NCBI GenBank assembly: GCA_020848745.1
Contig: JADLHM010000110.1
Coordinates: 138,688 to 202,687 of the forward strand
Source of the DNA: Deltaproteobacteria bacterium
GTDB lineage: Bacteria > Desulfobacterota > Binatia > UTPRO1
DNA: 64,000 bases
Direction of reading: 5' to 3'
How positions within the stretch are numbered: the stretch's first letter is position 1; the number at the start of each line of letters is the position of its first letter. The translations under genes and the position numbers were made by a program. A model generated the notes under the pieces. That model was not told the origin of the DNA, made no database searches, and was given only the letters and a program-made list of their open reading frames with translations. Shown piece after piece: positions 8,878 through 18,400 of the stretch.

Positions 8878-10893
8878 ATGAGGAGCATGCGGAGGAGCGA
8901 CGCGCCGGACGCGCGTCCTGGAGACGCGACGTTGGTCGACGTGCTGTGTCGGCGAGCCGCCGACGAAGCCGAGCGACCGGCCTGCACGTTCTTGCACGAC
9001 GGCGAGATCGACGAGGAAACGATCACGTACGGCGGCCTCGATGCCCGCGCGCGCCGCATCGCGGTGGCGCTCGGGTGCGACGCCTCGCGCGCGCCCGTGC
9101 TGCTGCTGTTCGAGCCGGGATTGGATTTCGTGGCGGCGTTCCTCGGGTGCCTCTACGCGGGCGTCGTCGCGGTGCCGGTGTATCCACCCGAAGGTCGCGA
9201 TCCCGAGGGCGGTGCGGCGCGCATCCGGCGCGTCGCGGCGGACGCCGGGGCGCGGCGCGTGGTGACGACGCGCGCGCTCGACCGCGCCCTCGCGCGCTCG
9301 ATCCGGTCGGAGCTCGACGAGGCGCGGTCGCGCATCCTCGTGGACGAGCTCTCGATCGGAACGGAGGCGGCCTGGCGTCCTCCGGGGATCGGCGGCGGGG
9401 ACGTCGCGTTCCTGCAGTACACGTCGGGGTCGACCGCCACGCCGCGCGGCGTGATGGTGACGCACGCGAACCTGATGGCCCACGGGTCGCGAGTGGCCGA
9501 CGTGCTCGGGCTCGACGCCGAAGCCGTCGCGGTCAGCTGGTTGCCCGTGTACCACGACATGGGGCTCGTCGGGACGCTCCTGATCCCGCTGCAGATCGGC
9601 TTCCGCTCCGTGCAGATGGCGCCGCGCGCGTTCCTCGAGCGGCCCGGGCGATGGCTCCGCGCGATCACGCGTCATCGCGGCACGCTGAGCCCGGCTCCCA
9701 ATTTCGCGTACGACCTGGCCGTTCGGAGGACCACGCCGGAGGAGCGCCGCGAGCTCGATCTCGGCACGTGGCGGGCGGCCATGAACGGGGCCGAGCCGAT
9801 ACGGGCCGAAACGGTCGAGCGCTTCGTCGCCGCCTTCGCGCCGTGCGGGTTCCGGCGCGAGGCGCTCGTTCCCTGCTACGGCCTCGCGGAGGCGACGCTG
9901 ATGGTCGCCGGCGGGCCGGCGGGGGAGGGCCCCGTGCGGCTCGCGGTCGATGGAGCGGCGCTCGACGACGCCCGGGTGGTCGTCGTTCCCGCGGAGGAAC
10001 GCGGCGCCCGCGTGCTGGTGGGGTCGGGTCGCGTCATGCCCGACGTCGCGCTGCGGATCGTCCATGCCGCAAGCGGCTCCCCGACGCGGGCCGACGAGAT
10101 CGGAGAGATCCGTGTCGCGGGGCCGACGATCGCGGTCGGCTACTGGCGCCGGCCGGCGGAAACGGCGGCCGCCTTCGAGAATCCCCCCTGCGGGCCGCGC
10201 CGTCTGCGCACCGGCGACCTCGGGTTCGTCCACGACGGCGTGCTGTTCGTGACCGGGCGGTGCAAGGATCTGATCGTCGTCCGCGGACGCAACCACCATC
10301 CCCACGACTTGGAGGACGTGGCGGCGGGTGCGCATCCCGCGCTTCGTCCCGGCGGCGGCGCGGCGTTCGCGTGCGACGGCGCCGACGGCGAGGCGGTCGT
10401 GGTCGTGCACGAGGTCGAGGCCGACGACGCCGCGACGTTGCGCGCCGTGGCGGCGGCGATCCGGGAGGCGATCGCGCGCGTCCACGGGCTCGTCGTGGCG
10501 CGCCTGGTGCTGATCGCACCGCGCACGCTCCCGAAGACGACGAGCGGCAAGGTGCGCCGGAGCGCGTGTCGCGCGGCGCTCGCGGCGGGACGGCTCGTCG
10601 TCCGCTACGACACGTCGGAGCACGCGGCGCCCGCCGGAGAGAGGCGGGACACGACCGATGTCGCGGCGATCGAGGCCTGCCTGCGTGCGCTCGTCGCCGG
10701 CGTGCGCGGCCTTCCGCCCGAGGCGGTGCATCGCGACGCGGCACTCGCCGCCCTCGGCGTCGATTCCGCCGAAGCCGCGCATGTCGCCGCGGCGCTCGAG
10801 GCGCGGCTCGGCCGGCGCGTTCCGCTCGCGTTGCTGCTCGAGCAGCCGACGATCGGCGCCGTCGCGGCGGCGCTCGGGGAGGTGCGGGCATGA
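8878..10893 (+). CDS. Fatty acyl-AMP ligase (FAAL) fused to a carrier domain; lipo-initiation enzyme
   Basis: A 671-residue protein that should activate a fatty acid as acyl-AMP and load it on its own carrier domain to start a lipopeptide. The adenylation part has FAAL-typical motifs LQYTSGSTATPRGVMVTHAN (about 180-200), SWLPVYHDMGLVGTLL, APNFAYDL, NGAEP, YGLAEATL, RTGDLGF and KDLIVVRGRNHHPHDLE, with the Lys of TSGKVRR near the C-terminal subdomain end. The carrier domain ends the protein, with Ser630 in LGVDSAEA as the expected phosphopantetheine site. AAAGGAG stands before the ATG. Its stop overlaps the NRPS start as ATGA. Chain length of the fatty acid cannot be read from the sequence. Confidence 0.93.
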   Translation: MRSMRRSDAPDARPGDATLVDVLCRRAADEAERPACTFLHDGEIDEETITYGGLDARARRIAVALGCDASRAPVLLLFEPGLDFVAAFLGCLYAGVVAVPVYPPEGRDPEGGAARIRRVAADAGARRVVTTRALDRALARSIRSELDEARSRILVDELSIGTEAAWRPPGIGGGDVAFLQYTSGSTATPRGVMVTHANLMAHGSRVADVLGLDAEAVAVSWLPVYHDMGLVGTLLIPLQIGFRSVQMAPRAFLERPGRWLRAITRHRGTLSPAPNFAYDLAVRRTTPEERRELDLGTWRAAMNGAEPIRAETVERFVAAFAPCGFRREALVPCYGLAEATLMVAGGPAGEGPVRLAVDGAALDDARVVVVPAEERGARVLVGSGRVMPDVALRIVHAASGSPTRADEIGEIRVAGPTIAVGYWRRPAETAAAFENPPCGPRRLRTGDLGFVHDGVLFVTGRCKDLIVVRGRNHHPHDLEDVAAGAHPALRPGGGAAFACDGADGEAVVVVHEVEADDAATLRAVAAAIREAIARVHGLVVARLVLIAPRTLPKTTSGKVRRSACRAALAAGRLVVRYDTSEHAAPAGERRDTTDVAAIEACLRALVAGVRGLPPEAVHRDAALAALGVDSAEAAHVAAALEARLGRRVPLALLLEQPTIGAVAAALGEVRA

Positions 10894-13800
10894 CGGCCGC
10901 CGCCGATGCCTGGTACGACGCGCTCGCCGATCGCGGCGGGCTCACGCGCCGCCAGCTGCTCGTGTGGACGGGAGACCGCGTCGCCGGCGACGCACCCGTC
11001 TTCGTCGAGGCCGCGCGATGGCATCTCGATGGCACGCTCGATGCCGGAGGGCTGGCGCGCGCGTTCGCCGTGACGGTCGCGAGCGCCGATGCCCTGCGGA
11101 CGACGATCGGCGAGATCGAAGGCTGGCCCGTGTCCCGGACGTCCTCAGAGGACCGACCGGCGCTCGAGATCGTGGACCTCGCCGGGCACGCGGCGCCGCA
11201 GCGGGCGCTCGACGACCTCGCGCAGGCGAGCATCGCCGCCTGTGCCGTCGGGAAGGTCCTGGTGGTTCCCGTCCTGGCGCGGCTCGCGTGGGATCGCCAC
11301 GTCCTCCTACTGGCGCAGCACCAGATGGTGTCCGATGCCTGGTCGTTCGGACTCCTGCATCGGCGCCTGGAGGATGCATACGGGCGCCGCGCGCAGGCGC
11401 CGGACCCCGGTTCGGCGAACGGCTGGCCGCAGTTCGCCGAGTACGTGGCGTTCGAGCGCGCGTATCGGAGGTCGGCCGCGGTCGCCGAGGCGCGCCGCTA
11501 CTGGGAGAGCGTCCGTGCGGGCGGGCGGCCGACGGGCGAGTCGGCGTCGCTCGGGCGGGACGCGACCCGCGTGCGGCGGATCGTCGTTCCGCTCGGCACG
11601 ATGCGATCGGCCGCGGTGCGGCGCGTCGCGACCGAGCAGGCGTCCGCGGACGTCGGGCTCTTCGTGTTCTTCGCCGCGGTCGTGGCGGCTCACCTCCACC
11701 GCACGCTCGGCGGCGGCGACGTCGTGCTCGACGTGCCGTTCGCCAATCGGCCGTCGGCGCGGTTCAAGGAGACGCTCGGCACGTTCATGAACGTCTGCCC
11801 GGTGCGCGTGGAGGTCGCGGCGCGCGACCGGTTCCGCGACCTGCGCGCGCGGCTCGCGGCGGCGACCTGGGAAGCCGCGCGTCACCAGACGTTCACGGGG
11901 TGCGGAGGCGGCGTGCCGCAAGCGTACGACGTGCTCGTGAACGTCCACCGTCCGGCGGTCGCGGCGGGGTGCTTCGGCGGTTGCGCGATGCGCGTCGAGT
12001 GGCTTCCTCCGACGCACCGCTTCGGGGCTGCCGCGGTGGCGGTCCACGATTTCGGCGCGACGGGGGAGCTCACCCTCGTCGTCGATCTGAACGAGGGCGC
12101 CTTCTCGGCGGGCAGCCGCGCGGCGTTCGCGGCATCGCTCTTGCGGCTCGTCGACGAGCAGCTTGCCGGCGTGGACTGCCGCCTGGCCGACGCCGATCGC
12201 CGGGGAGGATCGGCGAGGACGTCGGCGGCGGCGAAGGTCGGCGCGCCCGCGTCGCGGGACGCGACCGTGTGGTCGGGCTTCGTCGCGCGGGCGCATTCGG
12301 CCCCGGATGCGGTTGCGGTGCGCTCGGGCGATGCGACGGTGACCTACGGGGATCTCTTGCGTCAGGCGGCGGCCGCGGCGAGTCGCCTCACGGCGGCCGG
12401 GGCCGGGCGCGACACGGTGGTCGCGGTCTGGGGGGCGCGGGGGCCGCATTGGCTCCGCACGCTCCTCGGCGTTCTTGCCTCCGGCGCCGTCTATCTGCCG
12501 CTCGATCCGAGCTGGCCCCTGGCGCGCGTCGCCGAGGTGCTGCGGCGGAGCGGAGCGCGGCTGCTCGTCGTCGACGGGGCGCCGTCCGACGTGCCGTGGC
12601 GCCTGGCGGGGGCGAGCGCCGCCTGGACGACGGTCGCGATCGACGCGCCGGCCGACGTGTCATCGGCGGCGGTGCCGCCGGGACCGGCGGCGGGCGACGT
12701 CGCCTACGTGCTCTACACCTCGGGGTCGACGGGCGCGCCCAAGGGGGCGCTCGTGGAGCACGCCGGACTCCGCAACCACCTCGACGCCAAGATCGCGCTC
12801 CTCGGGCTCGCGCGCGGTGACCGCGTCGCGCAGAGCGCGAGCGCCGGCTTCGACGTGTCCCTCTGGCAATGCCTCGCACCGCTCGTCGCCGGCGCGGAGG
12901 TCGACATCCTGGCCGACGACGTCGCGCGCGCGCCGGCGACGCTCGCGCGCGTGGCGACGGCGCGGCGGGTCACCGTGCTGGAGGTCGTGCCGACCGTGCT
13001 CCGGGTCCTGCTCGACGCGGAGGAGGACGGGGCCGGCGGCGCGGGCGAATCGTCGCTCGCGTGCCTGCGGTTCCTCGTCGTGACCGGCGAGGCGCTGGCA
13101 CCGGAGCTCTGCCGCCGGTGGTTCGCGCGACGTCCGTCGGTTCCGCTCGTGAACGCCTACGGGCCGACCGAGTGCGCCGACGACGTCACGCATCACGTGC
13201 TGCGCGCGGCGCCGCCGCCCGACGCGATCTCGGTCCCGATCGGCCGCCCGATTCCCGGGATGTCGGTCTACGTGCTCGATACGGCGTTGCGACCGGTGCC
13301 GGACGGAGAACCGGGAGAGCTCTGCGTCGCCGGGGTCGGCGTGGCGCGCGGCTATCTCGGCGACGCGGCGCGGAGCGCGGCGGCGTTCGTGACCCGTCCG
13401 CTCGGTCCCGCCGGGGAAGACGTCCGCGTGTATCGCACGGGCGACCGCGGCCGGCGCCTCCCCGACGGGACGTTCGCCTGGCTCGGGCGGCTCGACGCGC
13501 AGGTGAAGATCCGCGGCATGCGCGTCGAGCCGGCGGAGGTCGAGGCGACGCTCGGGGTGCATCCGGACGTCCGGCAAGCGGTGGTTCTCGCGCGCGGGGA
13601 CGAGGCGGCACGGAGACTCGTGGCCTACGTCGTCCTGGCGAACGCGGGCGGGAAGGACGAGGGCGCGCCCCGCGCCGCCGCCGCCGAGCTGGCGCGCGTC
13701 CGCGAGTGGGGGCGACTCTGGGACGATACCTATGCGCGCGAATCACCGGGGGCGGACGACGCGGCGTTCGATGCCGCCGGCTGGCGCAGCCGCTACACGC

Positions 13801-15449
13801 GTCGGCCGATCCCCGCGGCGGAGATGCGCGAGTGGCTCGACGGCACCGTGGACCGCGTGCGGGCGCTCGCGCCCCGGAGCGTGCTCGAGATCGGCTGCGG
13901 CTCCGGCATGGTCCTCGCGCGTCTCGCGCCCGCGTGCGCGCGCTGGCTCGGGGTCGATCTCTCGGCGGCGGCCGTGGACGCGGTGCGCCGCCGCCACCTC
14001 ACGGGCGGCCGCCTGCCGCACGTCGCCGTCACGCGCGCGGCGGCGCACGAGATCGTGATTCCTCCCGGCTTTCGTCCCGACGTGGTGCTCCTGAACTCGG
14101 TGGTGCAGTACTTTCCGAGCCTCGCGTATCTGCATGCCGTGCTCGCCGCCGCCTGGACGATGCTCGACGAAGACGGCACGATCTTCGTCGGCGACGTGCG
14201 TTCGCTGCCGCTCGCCCGGACGCTCCACACGAGCGTCGAGCTCGCACGCGCCGGCGCCGCATGCACGGCCGGCGAGGTGCGCGCGCGGATCGAGCGCAGC
14301 CTCGGACGCGAGCCCGAGCTCCTGATCGACCCCGCGTTCTTCGCGGCGCTCGCGCGCGCCCATGGCGGGGCGGTGGACGTGCAACTGAAGCGCGGACGAG
14401 CGCACAACGAGCTGACCCGCTTCCGTTACGACGTGACGTGGCGCCGCGGGCGGAGCGCGGCCGGGGCCGGATCGGAGGACGTGGTGGCGTGGTCCGGCGC
14501 TGGTCCGACGCTCGCCGAGCTGCGGCAGCGGCTCGCCGCGGCTCCCGACGCCACGATCGTTCTCCACGGGGTACCGAATCCCCGGCTGCAACGCGAGCTG
14601 CTCGCGGTCGGGCTGCTCGCCGCGGCGAGCGACGCGACCACGATCGGGGAGCTACGGGACGAAGTCGCGGCGCGTCCGCTCGCGCCGGGTCTCGATCCCG
14701 AGGCGCTCTGGACGTCGGCCATCGGGGCGAGCCACGATCTCGCGATCGGCTGGTCGCCGGCGGGGCTGGATCGGTACGACGCGCGTGTGCGGCCGCGGTG
14801 GTGCGGCGCGCGGCGCGATGGCGATCGGCCGGACGGGTGTGTCGGCGGCTCCACGGTCGCCGCGTCGGCGTCCGTGCCCGACGATGGGGCGGCACACGCC
14901 AACGATCCCGCCCGCGTGGCGACCAGTGCGGCGCGGGTCGAGGCGCTGCGCGCATTCCTGCGCGCGCGGCTCCCGGACGCGATGATGCCGGCGGCGTTCG
15001 TCGTCGTGCCGGAGGTCCCCCTCACGGCGAACGGCAAGGTCGATCATGCGGCGCTCGCGGCGCACGGAGAGGGCGGTGCGCTCGGGGCGGACGATGCGGC
15101 GCCGCTGACGCCGCTCGAGCGGACGGTCGCCGCGATCTGGGCGCGCCTCCTCGGCGTCTCCGAGGTCGGGCGCGACGACGACTTCTTCGCGCTCGGCGGG
15201 GATTCGCTCCTGGTGTACCGCGTGCTCCGGGCGCTGCGCGCCGAGGTCGGCATCGAGCTCGACCTGGAGCGCTTCCTCGTGCGGCCGACGGTGGCCGGTG
15301 CCGCGTCGGCGATCGCGGCCGCCGCCTTCGATGGCCTCGATGCCGCAGAGGCCGACGCGCTCCTCGCCGACGTCGAGGCGCTGCCGGAGGACCAGGCGGC
15401 CGCACCGCGAGCAGGCGGCGATGCGGCCGGGGAGGGCGCCGATGCGTGA
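10890..15449 (+). CDS. NRPS module C-A-nMT-T (predicted N-methyl-diaminopropionate module)
   Basis: A 1519-residue NRPS. The condensation domain (about 20-430) has HQMVSDA at 144-150 where HHxxxDG is expected, so the second, catalytic His is Gln145. The A domain (about 450-1385) has TSGSTGAPKG near 610, FDVSLWQ with D655 and W659, NAYGPTECADD, RTGDR and the A10 Lys1383 in LTANGKVD. A methyltransferase is inserted before A10: VLEIGCGSGMV at 998-1008, SVVQYFPSLAYL, IFVGDVRSLPL and ELTRFRYDVTW, all standard for NRPS N-methyltransferases. The carrier site is Ser1439 in LGGDSLL. By manual alignment the ten-residue pocket reads D-V-W-E-V-T-A-D-D-K. No thioesterase. ATG 10890 overlaps the acyl-ligase stop. 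Confidence 0.93.
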   Translation: MTAAADAWYDALADRGGLTRRQLLVWTGDRVAGDAPVFVEAARWHLDGTLDAGGLARAFAVTVASADALRTTIGEIEGWPVSRTSSEDRPALEIVDLAGHAAPQRALDDLAQASIAACAVGKVLVVPVLARLAWDRHVLLLAQHQMVSDAWSFGLLHRRLEDAYGRRAQAPDPGSANGWPQFAEYVAFERAYRRSAAVAEARRYWESVRAGGRPTGESASLGRDATRVRRIVVPLGTMRSAAVRRVATEQASADVGLFVFFAAVVAAHLHRTLGGGDVVLDVPFANRPSARFKETLGTFMNVCPVRVEVAARDRFRDLRARLAAATWEAARHQTFTGCGGGVPQAYDVLVNVHRPAVAAGCFGGCAMRVEWLPPTHRFGAAAVAVHDFGATGELTLVVDLNEGAFSAGSRAAFAASLLRLVDEQLAGVDCRLADADRRGGSARTSAAAKVGAPASRDATVWSGFVARAHSAPDAVAVRSGDATVTYGDLLRQAAAAASRLTAAGAGRDTVVAVWGARGPHWLRTLLGVLASGAVYLPLDPSWPLARVAEVLRRSGARLLVVDGAPSDVPWRLAGASAAWTTVAIDAPADVSSAAVPPGPAAGDVAYVLYTSGSTGAPKGALVEHAGLRNHLDAKIALLGLARGDRVAQSASAGFDVSLWQCLAPLVAGAEVDILADDVARAPATLARVATARRVTVLEVVPTVLRVLLDAEEDGAGGAGESSLACLRFLVVTGEALAPELCRRWFARRPSVPLVNAYGPTECADDVTHHVLRAAPPPDAISVPIGRPIPGMSVYVLDTALRPVPDGEPGELCVAGVGVARGYLGDAARSAAAFVTRPLGPAGEDVRVYRTGDRGRRLPDGTFAWLGRLDAQVKIRGMRVEPAEVEATLGVHPDVRQAVVLARGDEAARRLVAYVVLANAGGKDEGAPRAAAAELARVREWGRLWDDTYARESPGADDAAFDAAGWRSRYTRRPIPAAEMREWLDGTVDRVRALAPRSVLEIGCGSGMVLARLAPACARWLGVDLSAAAVDAVRRRHLTGGRLPHVAVTRAAAHEIVIPPGFRPDVVLLNSVVQYFPSLAYLHAVLAAAWTMLDEDGTIFVGDVRSLPLARTLHTSVELARAGAACTAGEVRARIERSLGREPELLIDPAFFAALARAHGGAVDVQLKRGRAHNELTRFRYDVTWRRGRSAAGAGSEDVVAWSGAGPTLAELRQRLAAAPDATIVLHGVPNPRLQRELLAVGLLAAASDATTIGELRDEVAARPLAPGLDPEALWTSAIGASHDLAIGWSPAGLDRYDARVRPRWCGARRDGDRPDGCVGGSTVAASASVPDDGAAHANDPARVATSAARVEALRAFLRARLPDAMMPAAFVVVPEVPLTANGKVDHAALAAHGEGGALGADDAAPLTPLERTVAAIWARLLGVSEVGRDDDFFALGGDSLLVYRVLRALRAEVGIELDLERFLVRPTVAGAASAIAAAAFDGLDAAEADALLADVEALPEDQAAAPRAGGDAAGEGADA

Positions 15450-18400
15450 CCGGGGTGCGCGGCTCGGGGCGCTGTCCACGGAAAAACAGGCGCTCCTCCT
15501 CCGCCGGCTCACCGCGCAGGCGGCCGGGGTGTCGGCTCTCGCGCCCGTGCCTCGCGGCGCGGGGGTCAACGTCTTCCGGGCGTCGTTCGCGCAGGAGCGG
15601 CTCTGGTTCCTGGAGCAGGTGGCGGCAGGGAGCGCCGCGTACAACGTGGCCGGCGCCTTCGACGCGCACGGCCGCCTCGACCTCGGCGCCCTACGGACGA
15701 GCCTCGCGGCGGTGATCGCGCGCCACGAGAGCTTCCGTACGACCTTCGTGACCATGGACGCCCGGCCGATGCAGGTCATCTCGCCGGTGGCGCCGGTCGC
15801 GCTGGCGGTGCGCGATGTGCGCGGCGTGAGCGAGCCGGGATCGGCGCTCCGGGTGGAGGTCCAGCGCGAGGTCGAGCGTCCATTCGATCCGAGCCGTGGA
15901 CCGCTGCTGCGCCTGCTGGTGCTCGCGCTCGGGACCGAACGACACGTCGTCGTGCTCACGATGCACCATCTGATCGCCGACGCGTGGTCGGTCGGCATCC
16001 TCGTGCGGGAGCTCTCGGCGCTCTATCGCGCCGCCGTGCGGGGTGAAGGCCTCGCGCTCGACGCTCCCGCGCTGCAGTACGCCGACTACGCCGAATGGCA
16101 GCGCCGCGATGCCGGGAAGCGATGGGGTGCCTCCGCGACCTACTGGCGGCGGCAGCTCGAAGGCGCGCCGTACCCCGTCGTCGCCGCCGGGGACCGGCTC
16201 GCCTTCCGGGGGGCGGCGGTCGGCTGCGATCTCGGAGCCGGAGTGACCGAGGGCCTCCGGTCGCTCGCGCGCACGTCGGGCGTGACGGCCTTCGCCGTCG
16301 CGCTCGCGGCGTGGAAGGTCGTCGTGGCGCGGGCGGCGGCGCTCGACGACGTCACCGTCCTCTCGCCGGTCGCCAATCGCGAGCGCTCCGAGTTCGCGGC
16401 GATCATCGGCTTCTTCGTGAACCTGGTCGCGCTCCGCACGCGGCTCGATGACGATCCGTCGGTCGCGGAGCTCGTACGGCGCGTGGGGGGCGTCGTGCGC
16501 GACGCCCTCCGCCACCAAGCGCTACCGTTCGAGCTGGTGCTCGGCGAGCTCGGCGTCGACCGCACGCTCGCGCGGCCGCCGCTCAGTCCGTTCGCGTTCG
16601 CGTTGGAGCGTCCGGTCGACGATGCGATCGACCTCCCCGACGTCCGGCTCACCGGATGGCCACTCGAGACCCGTACGAGCCGGACGGACCTGGCGCTGAT
16701 CCTGGTCGAGCGGGAGGCTCCGGCGCAGTGGAGCGCGCGCCTCGAGTACGACCGTGGGCTCCACGATGCCGAGGGGGCGCGCGGGCTGCTCGCCGACTTT
16801 CGGACCTGCCTTGCCGGGTTCGGGGCGGATCCGACGCGCCGGATCTCGGAGCTGCTCGCGCGGGGGGCGCTCCCGCCGCCGACGGTCGCGGATCCGGCGA
16901 CGGTCTGGGGACGTTTCCTCGTGCAAGCGGCGACGAGCCCCCATGCCGTCGCGGTGCGCGCGGCCGCGCGTGTCGTCACCTACGAGGGGTTGCGGGAGCG
17001 GGCGCTCGCGCTCGCGGCGCGGCTCGGCGGTGCCGGCATCGATCGCGGTGACGTGGTGGCCTTCGCAGGCGCGCGCGGTCCGGCATGGGTCGGCGCGCTG
17101 CTCGGCATCTGGGGTGCCGGTGGGGTGTATCTGCCGCTCGATCCGCGATGGCCGACGGCGCGCGTGCGCGACGTGCTCGAGCGGAGCGGCGCGCGGGCGG
17201 TGCTTTGCGACGGTGCGATCCCGGAACCGTCCCTGGACGGCTCCGGTCGGAAGCTGATCCGCCTCGACGCGGTGGCGGCGCGCGACCCGGACGCGTCGGG
17301 CGGGGCGGTGCCCGGTCCACGTCGGGGCGACGTCGCCTACGTGCTCTACACCTCGGGCTCCACCGGCGTGCCGAAGGGGGCCCTCATCGAGCACGCCGGG
17401 CTCGTGAATCACCTCGACGCGAAGGTCGCGCTCCTCGGACTCGCCGCCGGGGACCGGGTCGCGCAGACCGCGCCGACGACCTTCGACGTGTCGCTCTGGC
17501 AGTGCCTCGCGCCGCTGCTCGTGGGGGCCGAGGTCGTGGTGCTCGACGACGCCGCGGCCACGGATCCCGCCGCACTGCCGGCCGTGGTCGCGCGCTACGA
17601 CATCACGGTGCTCGAGCTCGTGCCGAGCGTCCTGCAGCTCGTGATCGGGGCGGTCGAGGCCGGGGAGACGCCGCTCGCCGGTCTTCGCTGGCTGCTCGTC
17701 ACCGGGGAGGCGTTGTCGCCGGCGCTGTGCCGCCGATGGCTCGCCCGCCATCCGGCGATTCCGCTCGTGAACGCGTACGGACCGACGGAATGCGCCGACG
17801 ACGTCACGCACCACGTCGTCCGGACGGCGCCTCCGGCGGACGCGGCGCGTGTTCCGATCGGCGCGCCGATCCCGGGGATGTCCGTGTTCATCCTCGACGA
17901 GCGGCTGGTGCCGGTCGCACCCGGGGACGTCGGTGAGATCTGCGTCAGCGGCATCGGAGTGGGGCGGGGGTATTACGACGACCCCGCGCGTACGGCGGCG
18001 GCGTTCGTCGAGCCGACGGGACCGGCCGCCGTGGCGTTGCCGCGGTTCTATCGCACCGGCGACCTCGGCCGGCGTCTTTCCGACGGAACGTTCGAGTGGC
18101 TCGGGCGGCTCGATGCCCAGGTGAAGCTCGGCGGGGTGCGGGTCGAGCCCGAGGAAGTGGAGGCGGTGCTCACGATGCATCCGGCGGTGCGGCGCGCCGC
18201 CGTGGTGGCGATGCCGGCCGACGCGCCGTCGCGCCTCGTGGCGCACGTCGAGGCCGATGCGGGTCCGGAAGATGCGCTCGCGGCCCGCCTCCGCGACTGG
18301 GCGGCCGAGCGCCTGCCCGCGGCCATGGTGCCGGCCGTCGTCGCCGTGCGCGCCGCGCTGCCGCTGACGGCGCACGGCAAGGTCGACCGGCGCGCGCTCG

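Noticed and set aside
5613-9059. Very long minus-strand frame (over 1100 codons) opposite the cluster exporter
   Set aside because: Composition is Arg-rich low-information text; the plus strand here has ABC ATPase and FtsX motifs.
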